Source of the DNA: CAWBJO01 sp963789175
GTDB lineage: Bacteria > Pseudomonadota > Alphaproteobacteria > Rhizobiales > Aestuariivirgaceae
Length of the DNA: 64,000 bases
NCBI GenBank assembly: GCA_963789175.1
Contig: CAWBJO010000007.1
Location: 434,001 to 498,000 of the forward strand
Reading direction: 5' to 3'
The notes under the pieces are model-generated. The model did not search any database and had not been told where the DNA came from. It was given only the letters and a program-made list of their open reading frames with translations. Below are positions 1-8,376 of the stretch, one piece after another. How positions within the stretch are numbered: the stretch's first letter is position 1; each line of letters opens with the position of its first letter. A program made the position numbers and the translations under genes.

Positions 1-618
1 GGCGATGAAGCAATGAGGCTGGCGGCGGACCGGAAGTTCGACGTCGCGTTCTTCGACATCGTGATGCCCGGCAAGACCGGCGTCGAGAGCCTCTACGAGG
101 TCAAGAAGCTGCAGCCCGACATGACCTGCTACATGATGACGGGGTTCAGCGTCGAGGCCCTGATCAGCCAGGCGCTCGCCGGCGGCGCGCTCGGCGTGCT
201 GCACAAGCCCCTGATACCGGAAGAGGTGCTGAAGCTGCTGCCAAGCGCCCACGACGGTTCGGTGCTCATCGGCGATGAAGACAGCGACATCGTCCGCGCC
301 ATCGGTCCCGCCCTGATGCGGGCCGGCTGGCCGACGGTGACGGCGCGCAACGCCGCCGAGGCCCACGTCCAGTTCAACAAGGTCCACATCGACGCGATGA
401 TCCTCGATCTGTGCGATCCGTTGATGACCGGCGCGGAAGTCTGCGCCGAGGTCAACCGGATGGGCAGGCAGGTTCCGACGCTGCTGGTGACGGGCGAACA
501 GACGAGGACGGGGCCGATCAAGCGCGGCGCCGTCGCTTATCTGCACAAGCCGGTAGACCCGGTCGAAGTCCTGGCGCTGATCGATCGCGCCCGGCCGGCC
601 CTGCGGGTCGCCCAATAA
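1..618 (+). CDS. Tandem receiver-domain protein, 5' end cut by window
   Basis: The reading frame is open at the first base, so the N-terminus lies outside the window. At least two response-regulator receiver domains are visible. The first has a phosphoacceptor-type segment FFDIVMPGKTG and a conserved lysine in LHKP. The second starts near GDEDSD, has ILDLCDPLMTG, and ends with LHKPVDPVEVL. No DNA-binding or enzymatic output domain follows before the stop. It is probably a signalling relay protein or the C-terminal part of a hybrid histidine kinase. A third receiver lies 37 bp downstream on the same strand, so the two are probably co-transcribed. The family assignment is firm; role and partner kinase are unknown. 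Confidence 0.75.
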   Translation, partial: GDEAMRLAADRKFDVAFFDIVMPGKTGVESLYEVKKLQPDMTCYMMTGFSVEALISQALAGGALGVLHKPLIPEEVLKLLPSAHDGSVLIGDEDSDIVRAIGPALMRAGWPTVTARNAAEAHVQFNKVHIDAMILDLCDPLMTGAEVCAEVNRMGRQVPTLLVTGEQTRTGPIKRGAVAYLHKPVDPVEVLALIDRARPALRVAQ

Positions 619-655
619 CGACACGACGATCGCGACGCGCGCGGAAGGACGGAAG

Positions 656-1030
656 ATGGCGAAGACGGAACTGGACGTATTGCTGGTAGACGACGACGAG
701 GAGCTTCTGGCGAGCGTCGAGGATATCCTCACCAGCATGGGCTACCGCGTCAAAGCGTGCTCGAGCATCGACATGGCGCTCGATGCGGCGCTCAGCAAGG
801 ATTTCGCGATCGGGCTCATCGACTATCGCCTGGGAAGCCTCAAGAACGGCCTCGATCTGATCGAGGAGCTGCAGGTCTATCATCCGAACGCCAAGTTCGT
901 GATGATCACCGCCGACATCGAGAAGGCGACCCAGGTGCGGGCCGCGCATCTCCAGCTCTTCGACTACCTGCGCAAGCCGGTGCCGCCGCAGACGCTGATC
1001 CGGACCGTGCAGAGGGCGCTCGCCGCCTAG
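656..1030 (+). CDS. Single-domain response regulator (receiver only)
   Basis: This 124-residue protein is one receiver domain with no output domain. It shows the acidic pocket VLLVDDDEE near the N-terminus, an aspartate in LIDYRLGS at about residue 60 as the likely phosphorylation site, and the conserved lysine in YLRKPV near residue 105. It follows the tandem receiver gene by 37 bp, and a GGAAG ribosome-binding site precedes the ATG. Stand-alone receivers usually act as phosphate shuttles or by protein contact. The gene converges on the L,D-transpeptidase gene with 29 bp between stops. The cognate kinase is not in the window. Confidence 0.8.
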   Translation: MAKTELDVLLVDDDEELLASVEDILTSMGYRVKACSSIDMALDAALSKDFAIGLIDYRLGSLKNGLDLIEELQVYHPNAKFVMITADIEKATQVRAAHLQLFDYLRKPVPPQTLIRTVQRALAA

Positions 1031-1059
1031 GGCTTGCGGGCGAGAGGCGAGGGCGCCCC

Positions 1060-1689
1060 TCAGATCACCACCACGACTGCTCCGAGGCGAACGTGCTCGT
1101 AGAGCTCGGCCACGTCTTCATTGAGCATGCGGATGCACCCCGATGACGCCGCCTTGCCGATCGAGGCCGGCTCATTGGTGCCATGGATGCGATAGATCGA
1201 CGAGCCGAGGTAGATGGCGCGGGCGCCGAGCGGGTTTTCCGGGCCGCCGGCCATGAAGGCGGGCAGCTCGGGACGACGCTTGCGCATCGGCGCGGGCGGC
1301 CGCCAATCCGGCCAAGGCTGCTTGGCGCTGACGCGCTCGATGCCCGACCAGCCGAAGCCCTTCTTCGGCACGGCGACGGAATAGCGGGCGGCTTTGCCGT
1401 TGCCCAGGACGAAGTAGAGCGCACGCTCCTTGGTGTTGATGACGACCGAGCCGCGATCCATGCTAGTCGCGAAATCGACGATCTTCGCCCGCTTCAGCAC
1501 GCCGCGGGCCGGCATGTCGGGCGACAGGAAGGTGGGAAGGATTGGCCCGGTCGCGGCAGGCGTGATGACGATGGGCCCGTCCTTCGCGCCGGCGACGGCG
1601 GCCGTCGAGGGTGCAAATAGGAGAAGGAGCCCCAACGCCACCGTGGGGATCAGCTGGGTGAAGGTCCTGGGCAGTGCGGGGCGCTTCAT
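1060..1689 (-). CDS. L,D-transpeptidase, YkuD family
   Basis: The 209-residue protein has an N-terminal export signal (basic start, hydrophobic stretch about residues 13-32, then AVAGA). It also has a C-terminal YkuD catalytic domain with the signature HGTNEPASIGKAASSGCIRM, whose cysteine is the nucleophile of this family. Such enzymes make 3-3 peptidoglycan cross-links or attach outer-membrane proteins to the wall in the periplasm. I chose the ATG at 1689 because GGAGAGGAGAA lies just upstream and the signal peptide begins there. The frame stays open further upstream, but that part is a shadow of glnA. A second, longer L,D-transpeptidase lies at 47262. The exact cross-link type cannot be told. 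Confidence 0.88.
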   Translation of the reverse strand: MKRPALPRTFTQLIPTVALGLLLLFAPSTAAVAGAKDGPIVITPAATGPILPTFLSPDMPARGVLKRAKIVDFATSMDRGSVVINTKERALYFVLGNGKAARYSVAVPKKGFGWSGIERVSAKQPWPDWRPPAPMRKRRPELPAFMAGGPENPLGARAIYLGSSIYRIHGTNEPASIGKAASSGCIRMLNEDVAELYEHVRLGAVVVVI

Positions 1690-1799
1690 GGCGGGTTCTC
1701 CTCTCCGATGAGGCCGTTCGTAGGGCCCCGGGCCTGAAACGTGGCTGAAGGGAGGATTTAGCTGCCGTTCACCTGGGCGGGCCGGGACCGGCAGGGCCG

Positions 1800-1836
1800 A
1801 CCAAAGAAAAAGCCGGAGGATTGGGCATCCTCCGGC
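1800..1836 (-). terminator. Rho-independent terminator of glnA
   Basis: On the minus strand a perfect 9-bp stem (GCCGGAGGA / TCCTCCGGC, loop of 7) is followed by TTTTTCTTT. It lies 30 bp beyond the glnA stop and faces the right way to end the glnB-glnA transcript. Confidence 0.85.
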
Positions 1837-1865
1837 GCGCCTCACCCAGGGAGAATGAGGACGCT

Positions 1866-3284
1866 CTAGCAGGAATAGTACATGTCGAACTCGACCGGAT
1901 GGGGAGTGTGCTCGAAGCGGATCACCTCTTCCATCTTGAGGTCGATGTAGCTGTCGATCAGGTCGTCGCTGAAGACGCCGCCCTTCTTCAGGAAGTCGCG
2001 GTCGCGGGCGAGATTGTCGAGCGCCTCGCGCAACGAGCCGCAAACGGTCGGAATGTTCTTCAGCTCGGCAGGCGGCAGGTCGTACAGGTTCTTGTCCATC
2101 GGGTCGCCGGGATGGATCTTGTTCAGGATGCCGTCGAGGCCGGCCATCAGCAAAGCCGAGTAGGCGAGATAGGGATTGGCGGACGGGTCGGGGAAGCGAA
2201 CCTCGACGCGCTTCGACTTGGGGCCGGTGCCATGCGGTATGCGGCAGGAGGCCGAGCGGTTGCGCGACGAATAGGCGAGCAGCACCGGTGCTTCGAAACC
2301 CGGCACGAGCCGCTTGTAGGAGTTCGTGGACGGGTTGGTGAAGGCGTTGCAGGCGCGGGCGTGCTTGATGACGCCGCCGATGAAGTAGAGGCACTGCTCC
2401 GACAGATCGGCGTACTGGTTGCCGGCGAAGAGAGGCTTGCCGTCCTTCCACAGCGAGAAGTGACAGTGCATGCCCGAACCGTTGTCGCCCTTCACCGGCT
2501 TCGGCATGAAGGTGACGGTCTTGCCGTAGGCGTGAGCGACGTTGTGGATCACGTACTTGTAGATCTGCATGCTGTCGGCCATGCGAACGAGGGAGGCGTA
2601 TTTGATGCCGAGCTCGTGCTGGGCGGAGGCGACCTCGTGATGGTGCTTCTCGACCCCCAGGCCCATGCTGGCCATGGTGGAGAGCATCTCGGAACGGATG
2701 TCCTGCGCCGAGTCCTGCGGGTTGACGGGGAAGTAACCGCCCTTGGTGCGCATGCGGTGGCCCGTGTTGCCGCTGTCGTAGTCGCGGTCGCCGTTGGTGG
2801 GCAGCTCGTAGGAGTCGAGCTTGAAACCGGTGCTGTAGGGATCGGTGGAGAAACGGACGTCGTCGAAGATGAAGAACTCCGCTTCCGGCCCGACGTTCAC
2901 GGTGTCGCCGATCTTAGTCTGCCGAAGATAGTTCTCGGCGCGCTTGGCCACCATGCGCGGATCGCGCTCGTAGCCTTCGCCGGTGAGCGGCTCGAGAATG
3001 TCGCAGAATATCGCAACCGTCGCCTGGGCGTAGAAAGGATCGATCTGGGCCGTATCGGCATCGGGCATCAGGGTCATGTCGGATTCGTTGATGACCTTCC
3101 AGCCCGAGATCGATGACGCGTCGAACATGATGCCTTCCGAGAAGGCGTCCTCATCCATCAAGCTCACGTCCATCGTCACGTGCTGCAGCTTGCCGCGCGG
3201 ATCGGTGAAGCGGAGGTCGACGAACTTGATGTCCTTCTCCTTGAACAGCGCGAGCGCGGCATCGACTCCTTTGGATTTAGCCAT
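1866..3284 (-). CDS. glnA: Glutamine synthetase type I
   Basis: GlnA condenses glutamate and ammonia to glutamine with ATP. The 472-residue length is right for the dodecameric type I enzyme of proteobacteria. The sequence runs through the typical beta-grasp region (LRFTDPRGKLQHVT), the GPEAEFF metal-binding motif, the NGSGMHCHFS segment and the C-terminal NLYDLP motif. Tyr401 in that motif is the expected adenylylation site, so activity is probably controlled by GlnE and PII. An AGGGAAAAG ribosome-binding site precedes the ATG. The gene follows glnB by 37 bp and should be in the same transcript, driven by the sigma-54 element upstream of glnB. Confidence 0.98.
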   Translation of the reverse strand: MAKSKGVDAALALFKEKDIKFVDLRFTDPRGKLQHVTMDVSLMDEDAFSEGIMFDASSISGWKVINESDMTLMPDADTAQIDPFYAQATVAIFCDILEPLTGEGYERDPRMVAKRAENYLRQTKIGDTVNVGPEAEFFIFDDVRFSTDPYSTGFKLDSYELPTNGDRDYDSGNTGHRMRTKGGYFPVNPQDSAQDIRSEMLSTMASMGLGVEKHHHEVASAQHELGIKYASLVRMADSMQIYKYVIHNVAHAYGKTVTFMPKPVKGDNGSGMHCHFSLWKDGKPLFAGNQYADLSEQCLYFIGGVIKHARACNAFTNPSTNSYKRLVPGFEAPVLLAYSSRNRSASCRIPHGTGPKSKRVEVRFPDPSANPYLAYSALLMAGLDGILNKIHPGDPMDKNLYDLPPAELKNIPTVCGSLREALDNLARDRDFLKKGGVFSDDLIDSYIDLKMEEVIRFEHTPHPVEFDMYYSC

Positions 3285-3321
3285 GTCTTTTCCCTGTCAG
3301 TTTGCTTGATCGTTTTCGTTG

Positions 3322-3660
3322 CTAGAGGGCGTCCGTGCCGGACTCGCCGGTTCTGATGCGGATCGCCTGCTCGACGGTGGAGATGAAGATCTTTCCATCG
3401 CCGATGCGGCCGGTGCGGGCTGCGGTCATGATCGCCTCGACGGCCTTGTCCACCATCTCATCGGCGAGTACGATCTCGATCTTCACCTTCGGCAGGAAGT
3501 CCACCACGTATTCCGCACCCCGATAGAGCTCGGTGTGGCCCTTCTGGCGCCCGAAGCCCTTCGCTTCGGTCACCGTGATGCCTTGCAGCCCCACCTCGTG
3601 AAGGGCCTCCTTCACTTCATCGAGCTTGAAAGGCTTGATGACGGCTTCGATTTTTTTCAT
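3322..3660 (-). CDS. glnB: Nitrogen regulatory protein PII
   Basis: This is a 112-residue PII trimer-forming signal protein that senses 2-oxoglutarate, ATP/ADP and, through uridylylation, glutamine. The start MKKIEAVIKPFKLDEV is the family N-terminus. Tyr51 in the T-loop (TELYRGAEY) is the conserved uridylylation target, and the C-terminal GRIGDGKIF stretch is the nucleotide-binding PII signature. I chose the ATG at 3660 because it gives the standard length; the frame extends nine codons further without family similarity. It is co-transcribed with glnA. Pairing with glnA, rather than amtB, suggests GlnB rather than GlnK. Confidence 0.97.
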   Translation of the reverse strand: MKKIEAVIKPFKLDEVKEALHEVGLQGITVTEAKGFGRQKGHTELYRGAEYVVDFLPKVKIEIVLADEMVDKAVEAIMTAARTGRIGDGKIFISTVEQAIRIRTGESGTDAL

Positions 3661-3692
3661 TGGACGACCCCCATCGGTTGCGCGCACACCTT

Positions 3693-3709
3693 GGCAAGGT
3701 CCGTGCCAG
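3693..3709 (-). promoter_or_regulatory. Sigma-54 (-24/-12) promoter for glnB-glnA
   Basis: On the minus strand the sequence reads CTGGCACGGACCTTGCC. This matches the RpoN consensus YTGGCACGRNNNTTGCW at all but the last position, with correct GG/GC spacing. Transcription would start near 3682, about 20 nt before the glnB ATG. Together with the NtrC-type dyad at 3802-3818 this predicts nitrogen-limited activation of glnBA. Confidence 0.8.
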
Positions 3710-3801
3710 TCTCCGAAAATTCGAAAATTCAGTCGGTGCAGGCGCTTAGCGTTTCGCTCGCGACCGGATGCGGTGGGGCCATTGCCTAAGAAACGGGCAG
3801 G

Positions 3802-3818
3802 TGCACAAAAGGCGTGCA
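3802..3818. promoter_or_regulatory. Putative NtrC enhancer dyad upstream of glnB
   Basis: The sequence TGCAC-N7-GTGCA is a perfect dyad matching the core of the NtrC consensus (TGCACC-N5-GGTGCA). It sits about 100 bp upstream of the sigma-54 element, a usual enhancer distance, and just past the 3' end of the neighbouring vWA gene. A single half-site GGTGCA also occurs at 3735-3740. Confidence 0.65.
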
Positions 3819-3822
3819 GACC

Positions 3823-4929
3823 TCAGCCGAGGGAGACGTCCGCGCTCCGGCGCGCACGGGATGGCGGCATGGCCGCCAGCTTCTGAAGCATGTCGCACGG
3901 GAGCATGTGGTCGCTCCCCGAAACGCACGCCTCCAGCACATCGTCGATGCCATCGACCGAGAGGCTCACGGCGAAGACTTCGACTCCGGCCGACTTGATG
4001 GCACGGCAGAGATCCAGGGTGCGGCTGTCGGCCAAGACACGGTCCTTGCCGTCGTGCGCCGGATAGGTCGGCGAGCGCGTGTTGCCGCCATCGGTCATCA
4101 CGACAACGATCCTCCGCACCGAGGCTCCCGTCGGCCGTTCGACGGCAGGCGGAAATCCAAGCTTGCTGCCGGCGAGTGCGCGGTAGCCCCAATAGAGCCC
4201 GCTCGCCAGGTAGGTTTCGCCACCTGCGGTCAGTGAGCCGATCTTGAGAGCGATCATCGCTTCGTCGGAGGTGAGCGGGAGGATCTCGGCGGCGCAGCCG
4301 ACCGACGTCAGGCCCGGAATTCGCGAGCCAGACGCATTGGTGATGTCGACATCGGCGGGGTAGGCCGGCGAACCGACGCATCCTCGCCAGGCGTCCGGAT
4401 TGGGACCTTCCTGGCAGATCATTTCGGGCGGGCCGAATTCCGTGTCGCACTGGGTGCTGGTGTAGGTGACGGACTCGCCGTCGCTAAGCTCCGTCTTCTC
4501 GACGGCCTCGCAATTGCGCTGGGCCACGACAGCAAGCGTCGTCCGGCAGGAGTAGAGCGGCGGATCCATTTCCACGTCGATCGCCAGCCACGGCTCCAGG
4601 CGGCGGCCCGCTCCGACGTTGACATACTGCGCGAACGGAACCACCGCAAACCGTGTAACGCCGCCCGGACGCGCCAGCGACCGCTCGACGAGATCGATCG
4701 CAGTTGCCTGCATGGCGGCGAGCTTCGCACCCGACATGGACGAGCTCGTATCGAGGACTAGCGCCACGTCGATCCGTTCACGTCCCTCGAACATGGCGTG
4801 CGACAGCGGGATGGATGCGGAGGGAGGACTGCCGACCGAGCTTCCTTCCGCCGCCATGTGGACGATCAGGAGCACGGCAAGTGCCAGGCCCATCAAGCTC
4901 CACAACCACCTCGATCGAATGTACGCCAT
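3823..4929 (-). CDS. vWA-domain protein with N-terminal membrane anchor
   Basis: A 368-residue protein with one hydrophobic segment (about residues 9-26) followed by a von Willebrand factor A domain. The MIDAS metal-binding motif is DTSSSMSG (near residue 60), with a later MTDGGN loop. It is clearly a paralogue of the preceding gene: both share the blocks AVEKTxLSDG, a CVGSxxYPxDVD segment and an LTxD stretch, with conserved cysteines suggesting disulphides outside the cytoplasm. It lacks the TadE/TadG-like N-terminal region of its neighbour, and its last ~35 residues diverge from it. GGGAG precedes the ATG. The gap to the upstream paralogue is 25 bp, so they form one operon. Function unknown; probably an envelope adhesion or assembly factor. 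Confidence 0.75.
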   Translation of the reverse strand: MAYIRSRWLWSLMGLALAVLLIVHMAAEGSSVGSPPSASIPLSHAMFEGRERIDVALVLDTSSSMSGAKLAAMQATAIDLVERSLARPGGVTRFAVVPFAQYVNVGAGRRLEPWLAIDVEMDPPLYSCRTTLAVVAQRNCEAVEKTELSDGESVTYTSTQCDTEFGPPEMICQEGPNPDAWRGCVGSPAYPADVDITNASGSRIPGLTSVGCAAEILPLTSDEAMIALKIGSLTAGGETYLASGLYWGYRALAGSKLGFPPAVERPTGASVRRIVVVMTDGGNTRSPTYPAHDGKDRVLADSRTLDLCRAIKSAGVEVFAVSLSVDGIDDVLEACVSGSDHMLPCDMLQKLAAMPPSRARRSADVSLG

Positions 4930-4954
4930 GACGTTTGCTCCCGGGACGATCCGC

Positions 4955-6334
4955 CTACTGGTAGAGATGGACGTCCATCAGCTTCGTCGCGATGTTTTCG
5001 AAGGCCGTGTGGAATGCCGCCGAGTTGTCGGCATCGTAGAAGTAGCTCGGCGAGGTGGCGCAGTCCTCCATGAGGTCGAGCGTGGTCGCGTCGGTGATCT
5101 CATAGGCGACGACGAAGAGCAGAATGCCCTTGGTCTTGATGCTGGTGCACAGCTCGGCGGTCAGCTCATTGGCCAGCACCGTGTTGTTTCCGTCATGGCT
5201 CGGGTAGAGCGGCGAATGGCTGTTGGCGCCGTCGGTCATCAGGACCATGGCCTTCTTCAGGGTTCCGGCAGCCACGGCGGAATAGGCACCGGCACTGGTC
5301 AGCGGCTCCTCGGGAGAGAGAGTGCGCAAGCCCCAGACGAGGCCGCTCGGAATATACGTCTCGCCCCAGGCCGCCATGCTCCTGAGCTTGGCCTCCACGG
5401 CCGCGGTGTCGGGCGTCAGCTCGAGCATCTCTTCGCCGCACATGCGGTTCATAATGCCGGGAACGAGATCGCCGGGAACATTGTCGTCGACGTCGAGCGG
5501 ATATTCGCGAGAGCCGACGCAGCCGCTCCAGATCCGGCCCGCCGTGTCGGTCGTGCAGACCTTGGCCGTTTCGCCGGTCTCCTGATCGCACTCGGTCACG
5601 GTGTAGGTGTAGGGGAGGCCGTCGCTCAGGCCGGTCTTCTCGACGGCCCGGCAGTTGCTTTCCGAGACGACCACCGCCGTGTTCTCGCAGCGCTCTTCGA
5701 CCCAGCTCGAATCGTCCTCTACCGTGAGCCACGACGCATTTCGATTGCCCAAGCCGACGTTGACATATTCGGTGAAGGGAACGACGGCGATCTCCAGCAG
5801 GCCCGCGGTCGCCTTCGCTTCCAGGGTTTCCACGAGTCCGATGCTGGCCTCACGGAGCGTCGTCATCTTGTCGCCTTCCATCGAGCCGGTGGTATCGAGA
5901 ACGAGGGCGAGCTCGAGCGTGTTGCCGCCGGTCTTCGCGGCGGAGGTGACGTTGATCTCCACCTTCTCGATGCCGAGGACACCGCTCAGCTTGGTCGGCA
6001 CCTGGGCGGAGGCCGTCGCCCTGATCTGCTGGGCCTGGACGTCGAACACGAACTGAATGGGAATGTCGGCATGGTCGTCATACCAGTTCTGGATGAAGTA
6101 TCGATCGACCATGGTCTCGGCGGAGGTCTCGGTCGTCGCGCCATGGGTCAGTGCGGCGAGTACCGCGCCGTCGAGCGCTTCCTGCAGCGCTGTGCGAATC
6201 TGCAGGGCGCGGACCATGTCGACGCTGATTCCGATGACGCCGACGACCCCGACGGCGGCGATGGCAAAGAGCACGCCGACCGCGCCCTTCCGGTTGGCGA
6301 CCAGCCGGTGGGCGCTTTGAAAGCATGAAGTCAT
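4955..6334 (-). CDS. TadG-like vWA-domain pilus-assembly protein
   Basis: This 459-residue protein starts with a TadE/TadG-type region: a short basic N-terminus ending in RKGAVG, then a transmembrane helix (about residues 19-40), then the LQxALDGAVLAAL motif. It continues with a large extracytoplasmic vWA domain carrying the MIDAS motif DTTGSMEG and an MTDGAN loop. TadG proteins are minor components of Flp/Tad pili. No other tad gene is in the window, so this is an orphan copy. I use the ATG at 6334 because GAGGG is correctly spaced from it; a TTG two codons upstream is too close to that site. It is probably co-transcribed with the shorter vWA paralogue downstream. Confidence 0.8.
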   Translation of the reverse strand: MTSCFQSAHRLVANRKGAVGVLFAIAAVGVVGVIGISVDMVRALQIRTALQEALDGAVLAALTHGATTETSAETMVDRYFIQNWYDDHADIPIQFVFDVQAQQIRATASAQVPTKLSGVLGIEKVEINVTSAAKTGGNTLELALVLDTTGSMEGDKMTTLREASIGLVETLEAKATAGLLEIAVVPFTEYVNVGLGNRNASWLTVEDDSSWVEERCENTAVVVSESNCRAVEKTGLSDGLPYTYTVTECDQETGETAKVCTTDTAGRIWSGCVGSREYPLDVDDNVPGDLVPGIMNRMCGEEMLELTPDTAAVEAKLRSMAAWGETYIPSGLVWGLRTLSPEEPLTSAGAYSAVAAGTLKKAMVLMTDGANSHSPLYPSHDGNNTVLANELTAELCTSIKTKGILLFVVAYEITDATTLDLMEDCATSPSYFYDADNSAAFHTAFENIATKLMDVHLYQ

Positions 6335-6478
6335 TTTCAACCCTCAAGTGTGTAATGGATGTATGCGAAACTGGGGGTAGCAATAGGACGTTCGGGCTTT
6401 TGCAGTCGTTAAGGGACATGGTCTACGTGGGGGGATGGTTAAGGTGCCGTTGGCAGGAGCGGGTACACGATCGGCACG

Positions 6479-7966
6479 ATGTCACCTTCTGAACCGAAGC
6501 TAGAACTTCTCACGCCCCAAGAGATGGCTACTGTCGATCGCCTGGCGATCGATGGCGGGATACCGGGCCATGTCCTCATGGAGAATGCCGGACGCGCCGT
6601 CGCGCAGGAGATCGCGCAGCGCTGGTCGCCACGCCCGACAGCCATTCTGTGCGGGCCCGGCAACAACGGCGGCGATGGCTTCGTGGTCGCGCGGCTCCTT
6701 CAGGCCTCCGGCTGGCCGGTCCGCCTCGGCCTCGCTGCCGACCGGGGACTTCTCACGGGCGACGCACACCGGATGGCGGATCAGTGGTCCGGTGCCATAG
6801 AGCCGGGTGGAGCGCCAGTGCTCGACGGAGCGGCGCTCATCGTGGATGCCCTTATCGGCGCCGGCCTCGCGCGGAACATCGAAGGACTGCAGGCTGAGCT
6901 CGTCGCCGCCATGAACGCGGCGGGCGTTCCGGTCGTGTCGGTCGACATCCCGACCGGGATCGACGGTGCGAGCGGCGCGGTTCGCGGAACGGCGGTGACG
7001 GCCGACCTGACGGTGACCTTCTGCCGGAAGAAACCCGGACATCTTCTCTATCCCGGCCGGGCTCATGCCGGCGACCTCGTCCTGCGCGACATCGGCATCC
7101 CGGAGGCGGCCGTCGCCTCGATCGGTGCGCAACTCGTCGAAAACGGACCGGCCCTGTGGCGCCTGCCGTGGCGGCGGCCGGATGATCACAAATATCGTGC
7201 GGGCCACACGGTGGTCGTCTCCGGCGGTGCGACGCGGACGGGAGCGGCGCGACTTGCCGCCCTCGGAGCGCTGAGGGTCGGGTCAGGACTCGTCACGGTC
7301 GCGAGCCCGACCGAGGCGCTGGCCGCAAACGCGGCACATCTCACCGCCGTGATGCTCGCCGAGGCCGATGCGCCGAACCAGCTCAGGACACTCCTGGAGG
7401 ATCGTCGCAGGAATGCCGTCGTCGTCGGGCCGGGCAACGGCGTCGGCGACCGCACGCGCGCCATGGCGCGGGTGGCACTCGCCTCGGGCGCTGCCACGGT
7501 TCTCGACGCCGACGCTCTGACGTCGTTCGAGGCGGATCCCCAAGCTCTGTTCGACGCGATCGCGGACAGACCCAAGCGGACCGTCGTGCTGACGCCTCAT
7601 CAAGGCGAGTTCGAGCGGCTGTTCGGAACGCACGACAGGGGAGCATCGAAGGTGGAGCTCGCCCGCTCCGCCGCGAAGACGTCGCAGGCAGAGGTGATCC
7701 TCAAAGGGCCGGACAGCGTCATCGCGGCACCGGACGGCCGGGCGGCGATCAATGCGAACGCGCCGCCGACACTGGCGACTGCGGGGTCGGGAGACGTGCT
7801 GGCGGGGCTCGTGGCCGGTCTTCTCGCCCAGGGAATGCCGGGTTTTGAGGCGGCCGCAGCGGCGACCCATCTTCACGGAGAAGCGGCGACGCTCTTCGGG
7901 CCGGGACTGATAGCGGAAGACCTGCCCGGGCTACTGCCGGCCGTTCTGGCGCGAATGCAGCCTTAG
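6479..7966 (+). CDS. nnr: Bifunctional NAD(P)H-hydrate epimerase / ADP-dependent dehydratase
   Basis: A 495-residue fusion that repairs hydrated NADH and NADPH. The N-terminal YjeF_N epimerase domain (about residues 1-220) contains the VLMENAGRAVA start, CGPGNNGGDGFV and VDIPTGIDG. The C-terminal ribokinase-like dehydratase domain has GPGNGVGD, VLDADAL, LTPHQGEFERL and the catalytic NAPPTLATAGSGDVLAG segment. The fused arrangement is the usual one in bacteria. It is divergent from the vWA operon. In many Rhizobiales this gene lies next to glnB on the same strand; here the two vWA genes lie between and the orientation differs, which hints at a local rearrangement. The ribosome-binding site is weak, so the start is less certain than the product. 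Confidence 0.93.
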   Translation: MSPSEPKLELLTPQEMATVDRLAIDGGIPGHVLMENAGRAVAQEIAQRWSPRPTAILCGPGNNGGDGFVVARLLQASGWPVRLGLAADRGLLTGDAHRMADQWSGAIEPGGAPVLDGAALIVDALIGAGLARNIEGLQAELVAAMNAAGVPVVSVDIPTGIDGASGAVRGTAVTADLTVTFCRKKPGHLLYPGRAHAGDLVLRDIGIPEAAVASIGAQLVENGPALWRLPWRRPDDHKYRAGHTVVVSGGATRTGAARLAALGALRVGSGLVTVASPTEALAANAAHLTAVMLAEADAPNQLRTLLEDRRRNAVVVGPGNGVGDRTRAMARVALASGAATVLDADALTSFEADPQALFDAIADRPKRTVVLTPHQGEFERLFGTHDRGASKVELARSAAKTSQAEVILKGPDSVIAAPDGRAAINANAPPTLATAGSGDVLAGLVAGLLAQGMPGFEAAAAATHLHGEAATLFGPGLIAEDLPGLLPAVLARMQP

Positions 7967-8190
7967 GAAGGCATGCCCCAGGTCGCCATGACGCGCCGGG
8001 GCCGTTCCACCGCGAGCGGCACGCAGACGCCGGCCGACATGGTGGTCGAGAAGGCGGCCGGGACGTCCTCGACCGGCGGGACATGATTGCCGCCCGAGAG
8101 GATCGGGTCGAACCCGGACCGGACGCCGCCCGGATCGAAGCCCGGTCCTGGATTTCCATGATCGAAAAGTCGGGCGGGCTTGGTTCGCAT
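7963..8190 (-). CDS. Doubtful hypothetical ORF
   Basis: A 75-codon reading frame on the minus strand, overlapping the nnr stop by 4 bp. The protein is proline- and glycine-rich, with no recognisable motif, signal peptide or membrane segment. GGGA directly abuts the ATG, which is a poor ribosome-binding site. It may be chance coding in GC-rich spacer. Confidence 0.2.
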   Translation of the reverse strand: MRTKPARLFDHGNPGPGFDPGGVRSGFDPILSGGNHVPPVEDVPAAFSTTMSAGVCVPLAVERPRRVMATWGMPS

Positions 8191-8312
8191 TCCCTATCAT
8201 AGCCGAGACGAGGGTCGGGCTCACCGAGGGGTTCCAAACAATCCACACGATTCACACATCGGGTTGGGCCGCGGGCCGCACGAGGGCGGTTTCGGACCGG
8301 GGTCGAAACGCC
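7967..8312. other. Spacer between nnr and tRNA-Leu promoter
   Basis: About 350 bp with no convincing gene. It holds only the doubtful minus-strand frame listed separately. I see no repeat, T-run terminator or tRNA remnant. Confidence 0.4.
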
Positions 8313-8341
8313 TTGGCATCGGCCCGACGGCTTTGCTATAG
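8313..8341 (+). promoter_or_regulatory. Putative housekeeping promoter for tRNA-Leu
   Basis: TTGGCA and CTATAG are separated by exactly 17 bp. The -10 ends 35 bp before the first base of the tRNA. This resembles sigma-70-type promoters of alphaproteobacterial stable RNA genes. Confidence 0.55.
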
Positions 8342-8376
8342 AGGCGCGCGATTGCGCGGCCCTCGTCGCTTGATGC

